Positions 9,486 to 18,632 of a stretch of 64,000 nt of DNA are shown here, piece after piece. Location: contig NZ_JAKZLB010000005.1 in assembly GCF_022808865.1 (NCBI RefSeq), positions 186,001 through 250,000 on the forward strand. The letters are read 5' to 3'. The position numbers were made by a program, and so were the translations under genes. Every line of letters starts with the position of its first letter. Within the stretch, counting starts at the first letter, position 1. Origin of the DNA: Geothrix oryzisoli (GTDB taxonomy: Bacteria > Acidobacteriota > Holophagae > Holophagales > Holophagaceae). The notes below the pieces were generated by a model. The model was not told where the DNA came from and searched no databases. It worked only from the letters and a program-made list of their open reading frames with translations.

Positions 9486-11804
9486 ATGCCCGGCGCCGCT
9501 CCCGATCCTTCCACCCACCCCCTGCTCCGCAACCTGAACGCCCCCCAGCGGGAGGCCGTCTGCCACGCCCATGGGCCCCTGCTCATCCTGGCGGGCGCCG
9601 GGTCGGGCAAGACCACGGTGATCACGCGCCGGATCGCCTGGCTCATCGAGGAGGAGGGCGTCCATCCGGGCTCCATCCTGGCCATGACCTTCACGAACAA
9701 GGCGGCCGAGGAGATGCGGGAGCGCGTGCAGCGGCTGGTGTCCGTGCCCGCCGCGCAGATGTGGGTGAGCACCTTCCACAGCTTCTGCACGCGCATCCTC
9801 CGCCGCGAGGGCGAGCGCACGCCCGTGGGCCGGGACTTCGTCATCTTCGATCCCTCGGACCAGAAGAGCCTCATGAAGCAGGTGCTGGCGGAATTGAAGC
9901 TCCCGGAGAAGCAGTTCCATCCGAAGAAGGTTCTGGAACTCATCAGCGACTTCAAGAACCGCTGCCTGCTGCCGGAGGAGGCCCGGGAGGAGGCCCTGGA
10001 CCCCTGGACCCGCAAGGTGCTGGACGCCTATGACCTCTATCAGAAAGGCCTGAAGAACCACCGCGCCTGCGACTTCGATGACCTGCTGCTCTGGACCGAG
10101 CGCCTGTTCCGCGACCCGGTGATGCAGGCAGCTTACGGTGAGCGCTTCAAGTTCATCCTCGTGGACGAGTACCAGGACACCAACCGCGCCCAGTACCTGC
10201 TGGTGCAGCACCTGGCGCGGCGCCACCACAACCTGTGCGTGGTGGGTGACGAAGACCAGTCGATCTACGGGTGGAGAGGCGCGGACATCCGCAACATCCT
10301 GGACTTCCAGCAGGACTTCCCCGAAGCCGTGCGCATCGAGCTGCTGCAGAACTACCGCTCGACGAAGAAGATCCTGGACGCGGCCTCGGAGGTGATCGCC
10401 AACAACTCCCAGCGCGTGGAGGGCAAGGGTGCCCTGAAGACCGATCTGGGCGATGGCGAGACCATCACCTTCAAGCTGGCCGACGAGGGGCGCCTGGAGG
10501 CGGAGTGGGTGGTGCAGCGCATCCAGGAGCTGCGGTACCGGGAACCCGAGGCCAAGGTGGCCGTGCTCTACCGCGCCAACTGGCAGTCCCGGCAGATGGA
10601 AGAGGCCCTGCGGGCCCAGAACCTGCCCTACCGGCTGGTGGGGGGCGTGAAGTTCTACGAGCGCCAGGAAGTGAAGGACCTCATCTCCTACTTGCGGCTC
10701 ATCTCGAACCCCTTCGACCTGGTGAGCTTCCGCCGCTGCGTGAACGCGCCCACCCGGGGCGTGGGGCCCACCACGCTGGGGAAGATCGAGGGCGCCATCC
10801 CCGAGGGTGGCACGCCACTGGAAGGCCTGGCCTTGCTGCTGCGGTCCGGCGAGTTGAAGGGCCGCGCCCAGCGCGAGATGGGCAAGTTCCTGGAGCTCTT
10901 CCACCGGGCCGCCCCCGAGCGCGAGGCCCAGGGCCTGGCGGGCCTGGTGAAGTGGGTGCTCCAGGAGAGCGGCTACCTCCAGAGTCTGGAGGACGAGGCC
11001 ACCCTGGAGGCCGAGGGCCGCATCCGCAACCTGGAGGAGTTCCTCAGCGCCGCGGCTGAATCCGAGTCCCTGGGCCTGCGCCTGTCGGAGTTCCTGGACC
11101 GCATCACGCTGGCGGCGGACGCCGACCAGATCGAGGACTCTGCCCAGCTCAGCCTCATGACGATCCACTGCGCCAAGGGCCTGGAGTTCCCGTTCGTGTT
11201 CGTCATCGGCATGGAGGAGGATGTCTTCCCCAACCGCAATGCCCGGGAGACGCCCGAGGGCCTGGAGGAGGAGCGCCGCCTTTTCTACGTGGCCATCACC
11301 CGCGCCCAGCGCCGCCTCACGCTGAGTGCGGCGCGGCGGCGGCGCATCATGGGCACCGAGATGCTTTCGATGCCCAGCCGCTTCCTGCGAGAACTCCCCG
11401 CGGAGGCTCTGACGGCGCCCATCCGGTGGGGGACGGAGATCTACCAGTCCGGAGAGGGAGTACGGCCCGGCAGCTCCTTCACCCGGAGCGCCGGCGGCGG
11501 GTCCGTGGCCACCGAGCTCCAGCGCATCCGCAGCTTCTTCGACCGGGTCAAAGAGGTGCCGGTTCCGTCGGGCGAACCCGAGGGCGGCAGGTTCTCCGAA
11601 CCTGTCGAAGCCAAAGATCCGGCTGCGTTTGAAACTGGCACCCGGGTGAGGAGCGCCCGGTTTGGCGCGGGCACGGTGCTGGCTTCCTCGGGCCGGGGCG
11701 AGGGCCTGACCTACACCATCCGCTTCGACCAGGGCGGCGATCGGCGCATCATGGCCCGGTTCGGCGGCCTCGAGCGCCTCGGACAGCCGACAGCTGATAG
11801 CTGA
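9486..11804 (+). CDS. pcrA: UvrD/PcrA-type superfamily 1 DNA helicase
   Basis: 772 residues. All SF1A motifs are visible: the Q-motif LNAPQREAV, Walker A GAGSGKTTVITRR, motif Ia FTNKAAEEM, Walker B ILVDEYQDTN, motif III GDEDQSIYGWRGAD, motif V TIHCAKGLEFPFVFVIG and motif VI FYVAITRAQ. After a Pro/Ser-rich linker comes a Tudor-like tail (GTRVRSARFGAGTVLASSGRGEG) that in PcrA contacts RNA polymerase. It is a 3'-5' helicase of excision and transcription-coupled repair. The last residues PTADS and the TGA stop are read from a dispersed repeat. Confidence 0.93.
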   Translation: MPGAAPDPSTHPLLRNLNAPQREAVCHAHGPLLILAGAGSGKTTVITRRIAWLIEEEGVHPGSILAMTFTNKAAEEMRERVQRLVSVPAAQMWVSTFHSFCTRILRREGERTPVGRDFVIFDPSDQKSLMKQVLAELKLPEKQFHPKKVLELISDFKNRCLLPEEAREEALDPWTRKVLDAYDLYQKGLKNHRACDFDDLLLWTERLFRDPVMQAAYGERFKFILVDEYQDTNRAQYLLVQHLARRHHNLCVVGDEDQSIYGWRGADIRNILDFQQDFPEAVRIELLQNYRSTKKILDAASEVIANNSQRVEGKGALKTDLGDGETITFKLADEGRLEAEWVVQRIQELRYREPEAKVAVLYRANWQSRQMEEALRAQNLPYRLVGGVKFYERQEVKDLISYLRLISNPFDLVSFRRCVNAPTRGVGPTTLGKIEGAIPEGGTPLEGLALLLRSGELKGRAQREMGKFLELFHRAAPEREAQGLAGLVKWVLQESGYLQSLEDEATLEAEGRIRNLEEFLSAAAESESLGLRLSEFLDRITLAADADQIEDSAQLSLMTIHCAKGLEFPFVFVIGMEEDVFPNRNARETPEGLEEERRLFYVAITRAQRRLTLSAARRRRIMGTEMLSMPSRFLRELPAEALTAPIRWGTEIYQSGEGVRPGSSFTRSAGGGSVATELQRIRSFFDRVKEVPVPSGEPEGGRFSEPVEAKDPAAFETGTRVRSARFGAGTVLASSGRGEGLTYTIRFDQGGDRRIMARFGGLERLGQPTADS

Positions 11805-11832
11805 TAGCTGATAGCTGACAGCTGACAGCTAA
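11782..11832. repeat. GCTGATAG/GCTGACAG repeat, copy B (convergent junction)
   Basis: Tandem array of about eight-base units (ACAGCCGACAG, then CTGATAG three times, then CTGACAG twice) filling the convergent junction of the helicase and the SDR epimerase. It supplies the TGA stop of the first and the TAG stop of the second. Confidence 0.75.
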
Positions 11833-12770
11833 ATCAGATCCTCCAGGGCCGAAGCGGCGGTGGGGAACTGGTACCCGAACCCCAGAGCCTGGGCGTGGGT
11901 CGGGAGCACGAAGGCGCCCTGGAGCAGCAGGCTCGTGGCCATCTCGCCCAGCATCACCCTGGTGGCGGCGGCAGTGACGGCGCCTGGCACCGGGAACAGG
12001 GGACGGCGGAAGCGGCGGGCCAGCAGTTCGGTGAAGGCCTCGTTGCTGACGGGTTCCGGCGCCGTGCCGTTGAAGGGGCCTTCCCAGGCCGGATTGCGGG
12101 CCGCCTCCAGGAACATGGCCACGAGGTCATCCAGGTGGATCCAGCTGAGCCCCTGCTGGCCCGATCCGAGCTTGCAGCCCAAGTAGAACCGCACCGGCAG
12201 CGCCATCTTCGGCAGGGCACCCTCCCCCCGGGCCAGCACCACACCGATGCGGATGCGGGCGACGCGGACGCCGATGTCCGATGCCGCCATGGCCTCCGCC
12301 TCCCAGGCCTGGCACACCTCGGCCAGGAAGCCCGCTCCGGGTGCGGCGCCTTCGTCCACGGGGGCCCCATCCCTCGGAACGTAGTAGCCGATGGCGGAGG
12401 CGTTCACCAGGGCCGTGGGGGGCTTCTGGCAGTCCCGCATGCCCTCCACGAGGCGGCGGGTGGCGAGAACCCGGCTCTCCCGGATGGCTGCCTTGCGTCC
12501 GGTCGTCCAGCGCTGGTCGGCGATCCCCTCGCCGGCCAGGTTGATGACCGCGGCGGCGCCGTCCAGCACGGCGGGCAGATCCTCCCAGGCATGGGCGGTG
12601 GCGCCCTCCGGCAGGAGGGTCTGGGATGGGCGGCGCGTCAGCACCGTCACCCGCGCACCCGAATCCACCAGCGCCCGCACCAGGGGGCGGCCCACCAGGC
12701 CGGTGCCTCCGGCGACCACCACCTGCCTGGGTCTGGATCCGTCCAAGCTGCCTCCGTCCGTCCCGTCCAT
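11829..12770 (-). CDS. TIGR01777-family NAD(P)-dependent epimerase (SDR39U1-like)
   Basis: 313 residues from ATG 12770, chosen because the Rossmann GGTGLVGRPLVRAL then falls about 17 residues in; the upstream extension is Pro/Ser-rich and unlike the family. Other hallmarks are VINLAGEGIADQRW, NASAIGYY (modified YxxxK region), IRIGVVLARGEGALPKM, and a C-terminal DUF1731-type segment (PVPGAVTAAATRVMLGEMATSLLLQG). Members are widespread, cytoplasmic and of unknown substrate. The stop lies within a dispersed repeat. It diverges from the TPR gene. Confidence 0.87.
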   Translation of the reverse strand: MDGTDGGSLDGSRPRQVVVAGGTGLVGRPLVRALVDSGARVTVLTRRPSQTLLPEGATAHAWEDLPAVLDGAAAVINLAGEGIADQRWTTGRKAAIRESRVLATRRLVEGMRDCQKPPTALVNASAIGYYVPRDGAPVDEGAAPGAGFLAEVCQAWEAEAMAASDIGVRVARIRIGVVLARGEGALPKMALPVRFYLGCKLGSGQQGLSWIHLDDLVAMFLEAARNPAWEGPFNGTAPEPVSNEAFTELLARRFRRPLFPVPGAVTAAATRVMLGEMATSLLLQGAFVLPTHAQALGFGYQFPTAASALEDLI

Positions 12771-12896
12771 TATCGGCCGGAGCCCTGGGGAGGATGAGCC
12801 GGGACTTCCTGCGCCCGGCCCCGGCGGTTCAAGGAAGGGGGTCCCACTGGGTATGCTCGACGCTGGAGGCGTAGCCATGTCTGTCGCGGCAACATC

Positions 12897-14450
12897 ATGA
12901 GAGGCGCCCTCCTCGCGCTGGTCCTCCTATCCAGCCTGGCCCGGGCCCAGGAGCCTTCCCCTGGCGCCATGAGGGCCCTCCTGCCCTCCCTCCAGGGAAC
13001 GGAGCGGCTCACGGCGCTCCTCAAGCTGGCCAATGCCCTCGAATCCGAACAGCCCCAGGAGGCGCTGGGATTCGCCACGGAAGGTCTCGCCCTCGCCATC
13101 CGTGAAGGGGACCGGGAGAAGGAAGCGGCCTTCCTGTCCACGGCCACCTTCTGCTGCAGCCAGACCGGCGATTTCGCCTTGGCCATCGAGTACGGGAAGA
13201 AGGCCCTGGCCCTCGGAACGGCGCTCGGAGACAAGGATCGGATCGCCAAGGTCCACAACGCACTGGGGATCACCTACACCTTCGTGGGGGCCTACAGCCA
13301 AGCCCTGGAGGAGAGCTTCGAAGCGCTCCGCCTCCGGGAGGAACTGGGCCAGGAGAAGGCCGTCAGCCAGTCGCTGAACCTCATCGGCGTGGTGTACCAC
13401 CACAGCGGGCAGTACGAAAAGGCCATCGAGTACTTCAACCAGATCCTGAAGCGGGTCGAGGCCAGGCCGGACCCGAAACGCCTCATCCTCGCCAAGCACA
13501 ACCTCGGCTTCGCCCAGTACAAGCTCGGCCGGCTTGAGGAGGCCCTGAAGAACCACCAGGAGGCCCTGGCACTTTCCACCGCCATCGGCGAGAAGGCCTA
13601 CATCCCCTATGCCCACCTCAACCTGGGCCTCACCCTTTCCGAACTGAATCAGTTCACCCGGGCGGACACCTACCTCCGCAAGGCCCAGGCGGAGTACCAG
13701 GAGCGGGACCAGAAGCACGGGATGGTCCAGGTGCTCCGGGCCAGGGCCCGGCTGGACCTGCTGAGGGGGCGCATCGCGGAGGGCCTTCCCCTCGTCCGGG
13801 AGGGCGCGGATCTGGCCCGGACCATCAACGCCCGGGATGAGCTGAAGCTCTGCTACGAGCTCCTGTCCGACCTCCACCAGAAGGCCGGGGACACCGCCGC
13901 CGCCTTCCGGTACTACAAGCTGGCCGTCCTCACGCGGGACTCCATCTATTCCGTGGTGGAGAGCCAGAAGATGGCCGAAGCCGCCCTGAAGGCGGCGACG
14001 CAGAAGAAGGACCGCGAGATCGAGGATCTGAAGCGGGACAAGCTGATCTCGGACCTGAGGATCGGGAAGCAGCGCTACATCACGTTCATCCTGGTCTCCA
14101 GCACCGGCTTCCTCGTGACCCTCGTGCTGGTGCTCGGGACCTACGCCCGGAAGATCCGGGGCCATCGCGCCGCGCTGGAGCTCACCAACGACGAGCTCGC
14201 CCGCACGAATGGCGAGCTCCAGGAACGGATGCGCGAGATCAAGACCCTCAGCGGCCTGCTTCCCATCTGCTCCCAGTGCAAGAAGATCCGCGACGACGCT
14301 GGCTACTGGACCCAGTTGGAAGGCTACATCTCCACCCGCACCTCGGCCACGTTCTCCCATGGCATCTGCCCCCACTGCGCTCAGGCGCTGCATCTGGAGA
14401 GGGCCGAGCGCCAGCGGGCCAAGGTGATGCCTTCGCCCACAGAACCATAG
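12897..14450 (+). CDS. TPR protein with one membrane segment and C-terminal Cys-rich CKKIRDD domain
   Basis: 517 residues: a signal peptide (MRGALLALVLLSSLARA), then about seven tetratricopeptide repeats to residue 350 (such as LNLIGVVYHHSGQYEKAIEYF). A charged coiled coil, a membrane span (YITFILVSSTGFLVTLVLVLG) and a second coiled coil follow. The C-terminus (about 450-500) reads LLPICSQCKKIRDDAGYW then FSHGICPHC, a four-Cys module known at the tail of many PAS/GAF signalling proteins and likely to bind a metal. The layout is that of TPR-type membrane sensors (periplasmic TPR, cytoplasmic output), with the usual kinase or cyclase replaced by the Cys module. Ligand and output unknown. Confidence 0.8.
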   Translation: MRGALLALVLLSSLARAQEPSPGAMRALLPSLQGTERLTALLKLANALESEQPQEALGFATEGLALAIREGDREKEAAFLSTATFCCSQTGDFALAIEYGKKALALGTALGDKDRIAKVHNALGITYTFVGAYSQALEESFEALRLREELGQEKAVSQSLNLIGVVYHHSGQYEKAIEYFNQILKRVEARPDPKRLILAKHNLGFAQYKLGRLEEALKNHQEALALSTAIGEKAYIPYAHLNLGLTLSELNQFTRADTYLRKAQAEYQERDQKHGMVQVLRARARLDLLRGRIAEGLPLVREGADLARTINARDELKLCYELLSDLHQKAGDTAAAFRYYKLAVLTRDSIYSVVESQKMAEAALKAATQKKDREIEDLKRDKLISDLRIGKQRYITFILVSSTGFLVTLVLVLGTYARKIRGHRAALELTNDELARTNGELQERMREIKTLSGLLPICSQCKKIRDDAGYWTQLEGYISTRTSATFSHGICPHCAQALHLERAERQRAKVMPSPTEP

Positions 14451-14541
14451 GGCCCCGGACGCTCTGCTCCGCAGGGCGGCTCGGGGCGGCTATCCTGAAA
14501 CCAGGCCTTGAGTCCCGTGGACTCCTTCCGCCGAGGTTCCC

Positions 14542-16185
14542 ATGCGCTACCTGCTCTCCAACCTGCCGATGAACCTGGGCGAGGAGGCGCTGGACTTGGC
14601 TAAGCCGTTGGCCCACGCCCTCGGCGGTGCACCGAAGGACTTCCGGGCCGCGACCCTGGAGCGCCGCAGCCTGGACGCCCGCCACAAGGGAGCCATCCGT
14701 TTTCTCACGACTCTGAGTTTCGAGACGGACCGTGCCCTGGACCTGGGCCCGCTGCCCGGCGGGTTGAAGCTGGACCTGGCGCCGGCCCTACCACCCTACG
14801 CGGTGGCCCTGCCGCCACGCCGCCCCCGGGTGGTGGTGGTGGGCAGCGGCCCCGCGGGCACCTTCTGCGCCCTGCGCCTCCTGGACTATGGCATCGAACC
14901 CATCGTGCTGGAGCGCGGGCCCGCCATGGGTGAGCGCGTGCAGGCCATCACCGGGCTGTGGAAGGACGCGGTGCTGGACCCCGAGGCCAACGCCCAGTTC
15001 GGCGAAGGCGGCGCCGGCACCTTCAGCGACGGCAAGCTCACCACGCGCATCGGCCATCCCGCCACGCGCTATGTGCTGGAGGCCTTTGTGCGCTTCGGCG
15101 CGAATCCCCGGATCCTCTACCTGGCCAAACCCCACGTGGGCACGGATGTCATCCGCCGCTGCGCCGTGCTGATCCGCAAGGAGGCTGAGGCGCGCGGGGC
15201 CCGCTACCGCTTCAAGGCCCGGCTGGCGGACGTGCGCTTCGATGACCGGGGCCGGGTCCGCGCCGCAGTGCTGGCCGACGGCGAGGAGATCCCCTGCGAG
15301 GCCCTGGTGCTGGCCCCGGGCCACAGCGCCCGCGACACCTTCGAGATGCTGCACGGGCACGGTGTGGCCATGCGCCAGAAGCCCTTCGCCATGGGCGTGC
15401 GGGTGGAGCATCCCCAGGACCTCATCGACCGCTCCCAGTACGGCCCCAGCGCCGGCCATCCCTCGCTGCCCGCCGCGGACTACAAGCTGGTCTGCAACTT
15501 CGGCCTGAACCGCGCCGCCTACAGCTTCTGCATGTGTCCCGGCGGCGAGGTCATCCAGTGCAGCAGCGAGCCGGGCGGCGTGGTGGTGAACGGCATGAGC
15601 AACGAGAAGCGCGACTCGGGCTTCGCCAACTCGGGCCTGGTGGCCAAGGTGAACACGGCGGATTTCGGCAGCGACCACCTGCTCGGGGGCATGTACTTCC
15701 AGCGGAAGTGGGAACAGGCCGCCTTCCGCGCCGCAGGGGAGACCTACGGGGCCCCGGCCATGTCGGTGCTGGATTTCCTCAAGGGCCGCGCCACGGGCCG
15801 CCTGCCGCGCACCAGCTTCAAGCCCTTCGCCGTGGCGGCGGATCTCCGCACCTGCCTGCCGGACTTCGTGCGGGACCAGCTGGCGGGGGCCCTGCCTGCC
15901 TTCGACAGGAAGATCCACGGCTTCGCCAGCCGGGAGGCCATCCTGCTGGCCATCGAGAGCCGCACCAGCAGCCCCATCCAGCTCCTGCGCGGCGAGGACG
16001 GACAGTCGGTGTCGCACCCGGGCCTCTACCCCTGCGGCGAGGGCGCCGGCTTCGCCGGGGGCATCACCTCTGCTGCCGTGGACGGCATCCGCGTGGCCGA
16101 ATGGATCGCCCAGGCCGCCGGCGCGCCGGTGTTCCAGCCCTTCGAGAAGCAGGTGCGGGCGGGGGATCTGGCGAACGAATACTGA
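14542..16185 (+). CDS. FAD-dependent dehydrogenase (COG2509 family)
   Basis: 547 residues. An N-terminal 80-residue domain precedes the FAD-binding VVVVGSGPAGTFCALRLL with a downstream acidic VLERG. NAQFGEGGAGTFSDGKLTTRI is the family signature, and a C-terminal GLYPCGEGAGFAGGITSAAVDG motif closes the FAD site. Members are cytoplasmic flavoproteins of unknown substrate, often annotated as NAD(P)/FAD-dependent oxidoreductases. It is followed 53 bases later by the polyphosphate kinase; co-transcription is possible. Confidence 0.9.
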   Translation: MRYLLSNLPMNLGEEALDLAKPLAHALGGAPKDFRAATLERRSLDARHKGAIRFLTTLSFETDRALDLGPLPGGLKLDLAPALPPYAVALPPRRPRVVVVGSGPAGTFCALRLLDYGIEPIVLERGPAMGERVQAITGLWKDAVLDPEANAQFGEGGAGTFSDGKLTTRIGHPATRYVLEAFVRFGANPRILYLAKPHVGTDVIRRCAVLIRKEAEARGARYRFKARLADVRFDDRGRVRAAVLADGEEIPCEALVLAPGHSARDTFEMLHGHGVAMRQKPFAMGVRVEHPQDLIDRSQYGPSAGHPSLPAADYKLVCNFGLNRAAYSFCMCPGGEVIQCSSEPGGVVVNGMSNEKRDSGFANSGLVAKVNTADFGSDHLLGGMYFQRKWEQAAFRAAGETYGAPAMSVLDFLKGRATGRLPRTSFKPFAVAADLRTCLPDFVRDQLAGALPAFDRKIHGFASREAILLAIESRTSSPIQLLRGEDGQSVSHPGLYPCGEGAGFAGGITSAAVDGIRVAEWIAQAAGAPVFQPFEKQVRAGDLANEY

Positions 16186-16238
16186 ACCTCCGGCCCGGAA
16201 TCGGCTATCGTGGCCTCCGGAACCGTCCCGGAGGAACC

Positions 16239-17714
16239 ATGTTCGAATCCGCGGAGCTCGGCCACAGGATCACCAAGGACGTGTGGGAACGGGAGGTTCC
16301 CCTCCTCCGGGAGGCGCTGCTGGACGCCCAGTACGACCTGTCGGGGGCGAAATTCCCCGTGATCATCCTGGTGGCGGGGGTGGATGGGGCCGGCAAGAGC
16401 GAGACCGTGAACACGCTCAATGAATGGATGGATCCCAGGCACATCCAGACGCATGGGCTGGCCGAGCCGACGGACGAGGAACGCGAGCGGCCCCACATGT
16501 GGCGCTACTGGCGCCTGCTGCCGCCCAAGGGGACGATCGGGATCTTCGACGGGTCCTGGTACACGTGGCCCATCCTCGAGCGGGCCTACGGTCGCATCAA
16601 GACCTCGGACCTGGACCAGGACATGGCCCGGGTGGCGCGCTTCGAGCAGATGCTCATCCACGAAGGGGCCCTGGTGCTGAAGTTCTGGATGCACCTCGGC
16701 AAGGAGGCCCAGAAGAAGCGTCTGAAGGGGCTGGAGAAGGATCCCAGGACCCGCTGGCGGGTCACCTCCCGCGACTGGAAGCACTTCGACATGTACGACA
16801 CCTTCCGGCAGGTGTCGGAGCGGGCCCTGCGGTCCACCAGCACGGGAGATGCCCCCTGGATCGTGGTGGAGGCCGTGGATCCCCACTACCAGCGGCTCAC
16901 TGTGGGGAAGATCCTCCTGGAGCGGCTGCGGGCCCGGTTGGATCATCCCGCCCCCGTGGAGCCCGCCCGGCCTTCCCAGCCGCCCACCGTTTCCCTGGAT
17001 GGCATGAACGTCCTCAAGGCCCTGGACCTCTCGAAACGCATCGACAAGAAGGACTACGAGGAGGAGCTGCTCACCCTCCAGGGGAAGCTGAACCTGCTCA
17101 CCCGCCACCGGAACTTCCAGAAACATGCGGTGGTGCTGGTGTTCGAGGGCGTGGATGCGGCAGGCAAGGGCGGGGGGATCCGGCGGATCACGCAGGCCCT
17201 GGACGCCCGCCAGTACCACATCCACCCCATCGCCGCGCCCACGGAGGAGGAGCGGGCCCAGCCCTACCTCTGGCGCTTCTGGCGGCACCTCCCCCGCCAG
17301 GGCCGGGTGGCCATCTTCGATCGCAGCTGGTACGGCCGCGTGCTGGTGGAGCGGGTGGAGGGCTTCTGCTCCGAGGCCGACTGGCGGCGGGCCTACAGCG
17401 AGATCAACGACTTCGAGGATCAGCTCGTGCGCAACCGCAGCATCCTGCTCAAGTTCTGGCTCTCCATCAGCCAGGAGGAGCAGCTGCGCCGCTTCGAGGA
17501 GCGCCAGACGACTCCCTTCAAGCGCTTCAAGATCACCGAGGAGGACTGGCGCAACCGCGAGAAGTGGCCCGCCTACGAGGCCGCCATCTGCGACATGCTG
17601 GACCGCACCAGCACCGAGATCGCCCCCTGGACCCTCGTCGAGAGCGAGGACAAGTACTACGGCCGGATCAAGATCCTGCGGACGCTCGTGCAGCGGCTGG
17701 AGGAGGAACTGTAG
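16239..17714 (+). CDS. pap: Polyphosphate:AMP phosphotransferase (two-domain PPK2 class II)
   Basis: 491 residues from ATG 16239, preceded by GGAGG. Two fused PPK2 domains: domain 1 (about 1-235) has Walker A AGVDGAGKS, domain 2 (about 255-491) has EGVDAAGKGG. Domain 2 keeps the Walker B/lid residues FDRSWYGR, while domain 1 has FDGSWYTWP and lacks the arginines. This suggests domain 2 is catalytic and domain 1 structural or regulatory, as reported for fused PPK2 enzymes. It phosphorylates AMP to ADP with polyphosphate, recovering energy under starvation. It ends at a convergent repeat-filled junction. Confidence 0.93.
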   Translation: MFESAELGHRITKDVWEREVPLLREALLDAQYDLSGAKFPVIILVAGVDGAGKSETVNTLNEWMDPRHIQTHGLAEPTDEERERPHMWRYWRLLPPKGTIGIFDGSWYTWPILERAYGRIKTSDLDQDMARVARFEQMLIHEGALVLKFWMHLGKEAQKKRLKGLEKDPRTRWRVTSRDWKHFDMYDTFRQVSERALRSTSTGDAPWIVVEAVDPHYQRLTVGKILLERLRARLDHPAPVEPARPSQPPTVSLDGMNVLKALDLSKRIDKKDYEEELLTLQGKLNLLTRHRNFQKHAVVLVFEGVDAAGKGGGIRRITQALDARQYHIHPIAAPTEEERAQPYLWRFWRHLPRQGRVAIFDRSWYGRVLVERVEGFCSEADWRRAYSEINDFEDQLVRNRSILLKFWLSISQEEQLRRFEERQTTPFKRFKITEEDWRNREKWPAYEAAICDMLDRTSTEIAPWTLVESEDKYYGRIKILRTLVQRLEEEL

Positions 17715-17720
17715 GTATGG

Positions 17721-17777
17721 TTGTCAGCTGTCGGCTTTCACTGATAGCTGTCAGCTGACAGCTGAGAGCCGACAGCC
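17721..17777. repeat. GCTGACAG/GCTGTCGG repeat, copy C (convergent junction)
   Basis: 57 bases between the convergent pap and PPSR genes. The outer units GCTGTCGGCT and AGCCGACAGC are inverted, as are the inner TCAGCTG units, so the stretch can form a hairpin in either transcript. Same family as copies at 7047, 11782 and 30824. Confidence 0.75.
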
Positions 17778-17782
17778 AGCCC

Positions 17783-18610
17783 TCACACGGCCCGTTCCTT
17801 GCCGAACACGCGATCCAGCACCAGGCCCGCGGTTTCTTCGATGCTGCGGCCGGTGACGTCGAGGATGGGCCAGCGGCGATGCTGCTTGAAGACTTCGTCG
17901 GCATAGACCAGCTCGTCGAGGATGTGCCCCAGGTCGCTGTAGTTGTCCGCGCTGCCCGCGGCCCCCAGGCGCTTCAGACGGTAGGCGCGGATCTCCTGGA
18001 GCCGGTCGGGCTGGATGGTGAGGCCGACGATCCGGCCCTGGGGAATGGCCTCGAGCTCGGAAGGCAGCGCCACGCCCGGCACCAGGGGCACGTTCAGCAC
18101 CTTGTAGCCCTCCATGGCGAGATACATGGAGAGGGGGGTCTTGCTGGTGCGGCTGATGCCCACCAGGACGATATCGGCATCCGGCAGGCCGCCCATGTCG
18201 ATGCCGTCGTCGAACTTCAGGGCGAACTCGATGGCTTCGATGCGGCGGAAGTACTTGTCGCCCACGGCGTGGAAGCTGCCGGGTCGCTCTTCGGGCCGCT
18301 CCCGGAGGTAGAGGGCGAGGGTGTCCAGCAGGTTGCCGAAGAGGTCCACCTGGGTGAGCCGCAGCTCCGCACACCGATCCGCCAGGTAGAAGCGCATCTC
18401 CCGGGAGACGGTGGTGTGGATGATGACGGCGCGCTTGTCCGCTGCCATCTGGAGCACCCGGTCCATGTCCTCCTTGGAGCGGACATTCTGGAACCGCCGC
18501 ACCAGGGCGGAGCTTTCGCCCTTGGAAAACTGGGTCAGCGCCGCCTGGACCATGCGCTGGGCGGTCTCGCCGGACCCCCCCGACACCACGTAGATGGGCT
18601 GCCTGTCCAT
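17783..18610 (-). CDS. Pyruvate,phosphate dikinase / PEP synthase regulatory protein (PPSR, DUF299)
   Basis: 275 residues from ATG 18610, chosen because MDRQPIYVVSGGSGETA is the typical family start and longer frames add low-complexity sequence. The family P-loop GISRTSKTPLSMYLA and the C-terminal DVTGRSIEETA are present. These enzymes are ADP-dependent kinases and Pi-dependent phosphorylases that inactivate or reactivate PPDK or PEP synthase by phosphorylating an active-site Thr. The target enzyme is not in this window. It runs divergently from the histidine kinase, the two starts being 22 bases apart, so promoters must overlap. Confidence 0.92.
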   Translation of the reverse strand: MDRQPIYVVSGGSGETAQRMVQAALTQFSKGESSALVRRFQNVRSKEDMDRVLQMAADKRAVIIHTTVSREMRFYLADRCAELRLTQVDLFGNLLDTLALYLRERPEERPGSFHAVGDKYFRRIEAIEFALKFDDGIDMGGLPDADIVLVGISRTSKTPLSMYLAMEGYKVLNVPLVPGVALPSELEAIPQGRIVGLTIQPDRLQEIRAYRLKRLGAAGSADNYSDLGHILDELVYADEVFKQHRRWPILDVTGRSIEETAGLVLDRVFGKERAV

Positions 18611-18632
18611 GGAAAGAGCATACCCTGGGGCG

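Noticed and set aside
11782-11832. The tandem GCTGATAG units as a CRISPR array
   Set aside because: Units of about eight bases with no spacers; no cas genes anywhere in the window.
16239-17714. Reading pap as two separate adjacent kinases
   Set aside because: The frame is continuous through the linker and fused PPK2 proteins are a known class.
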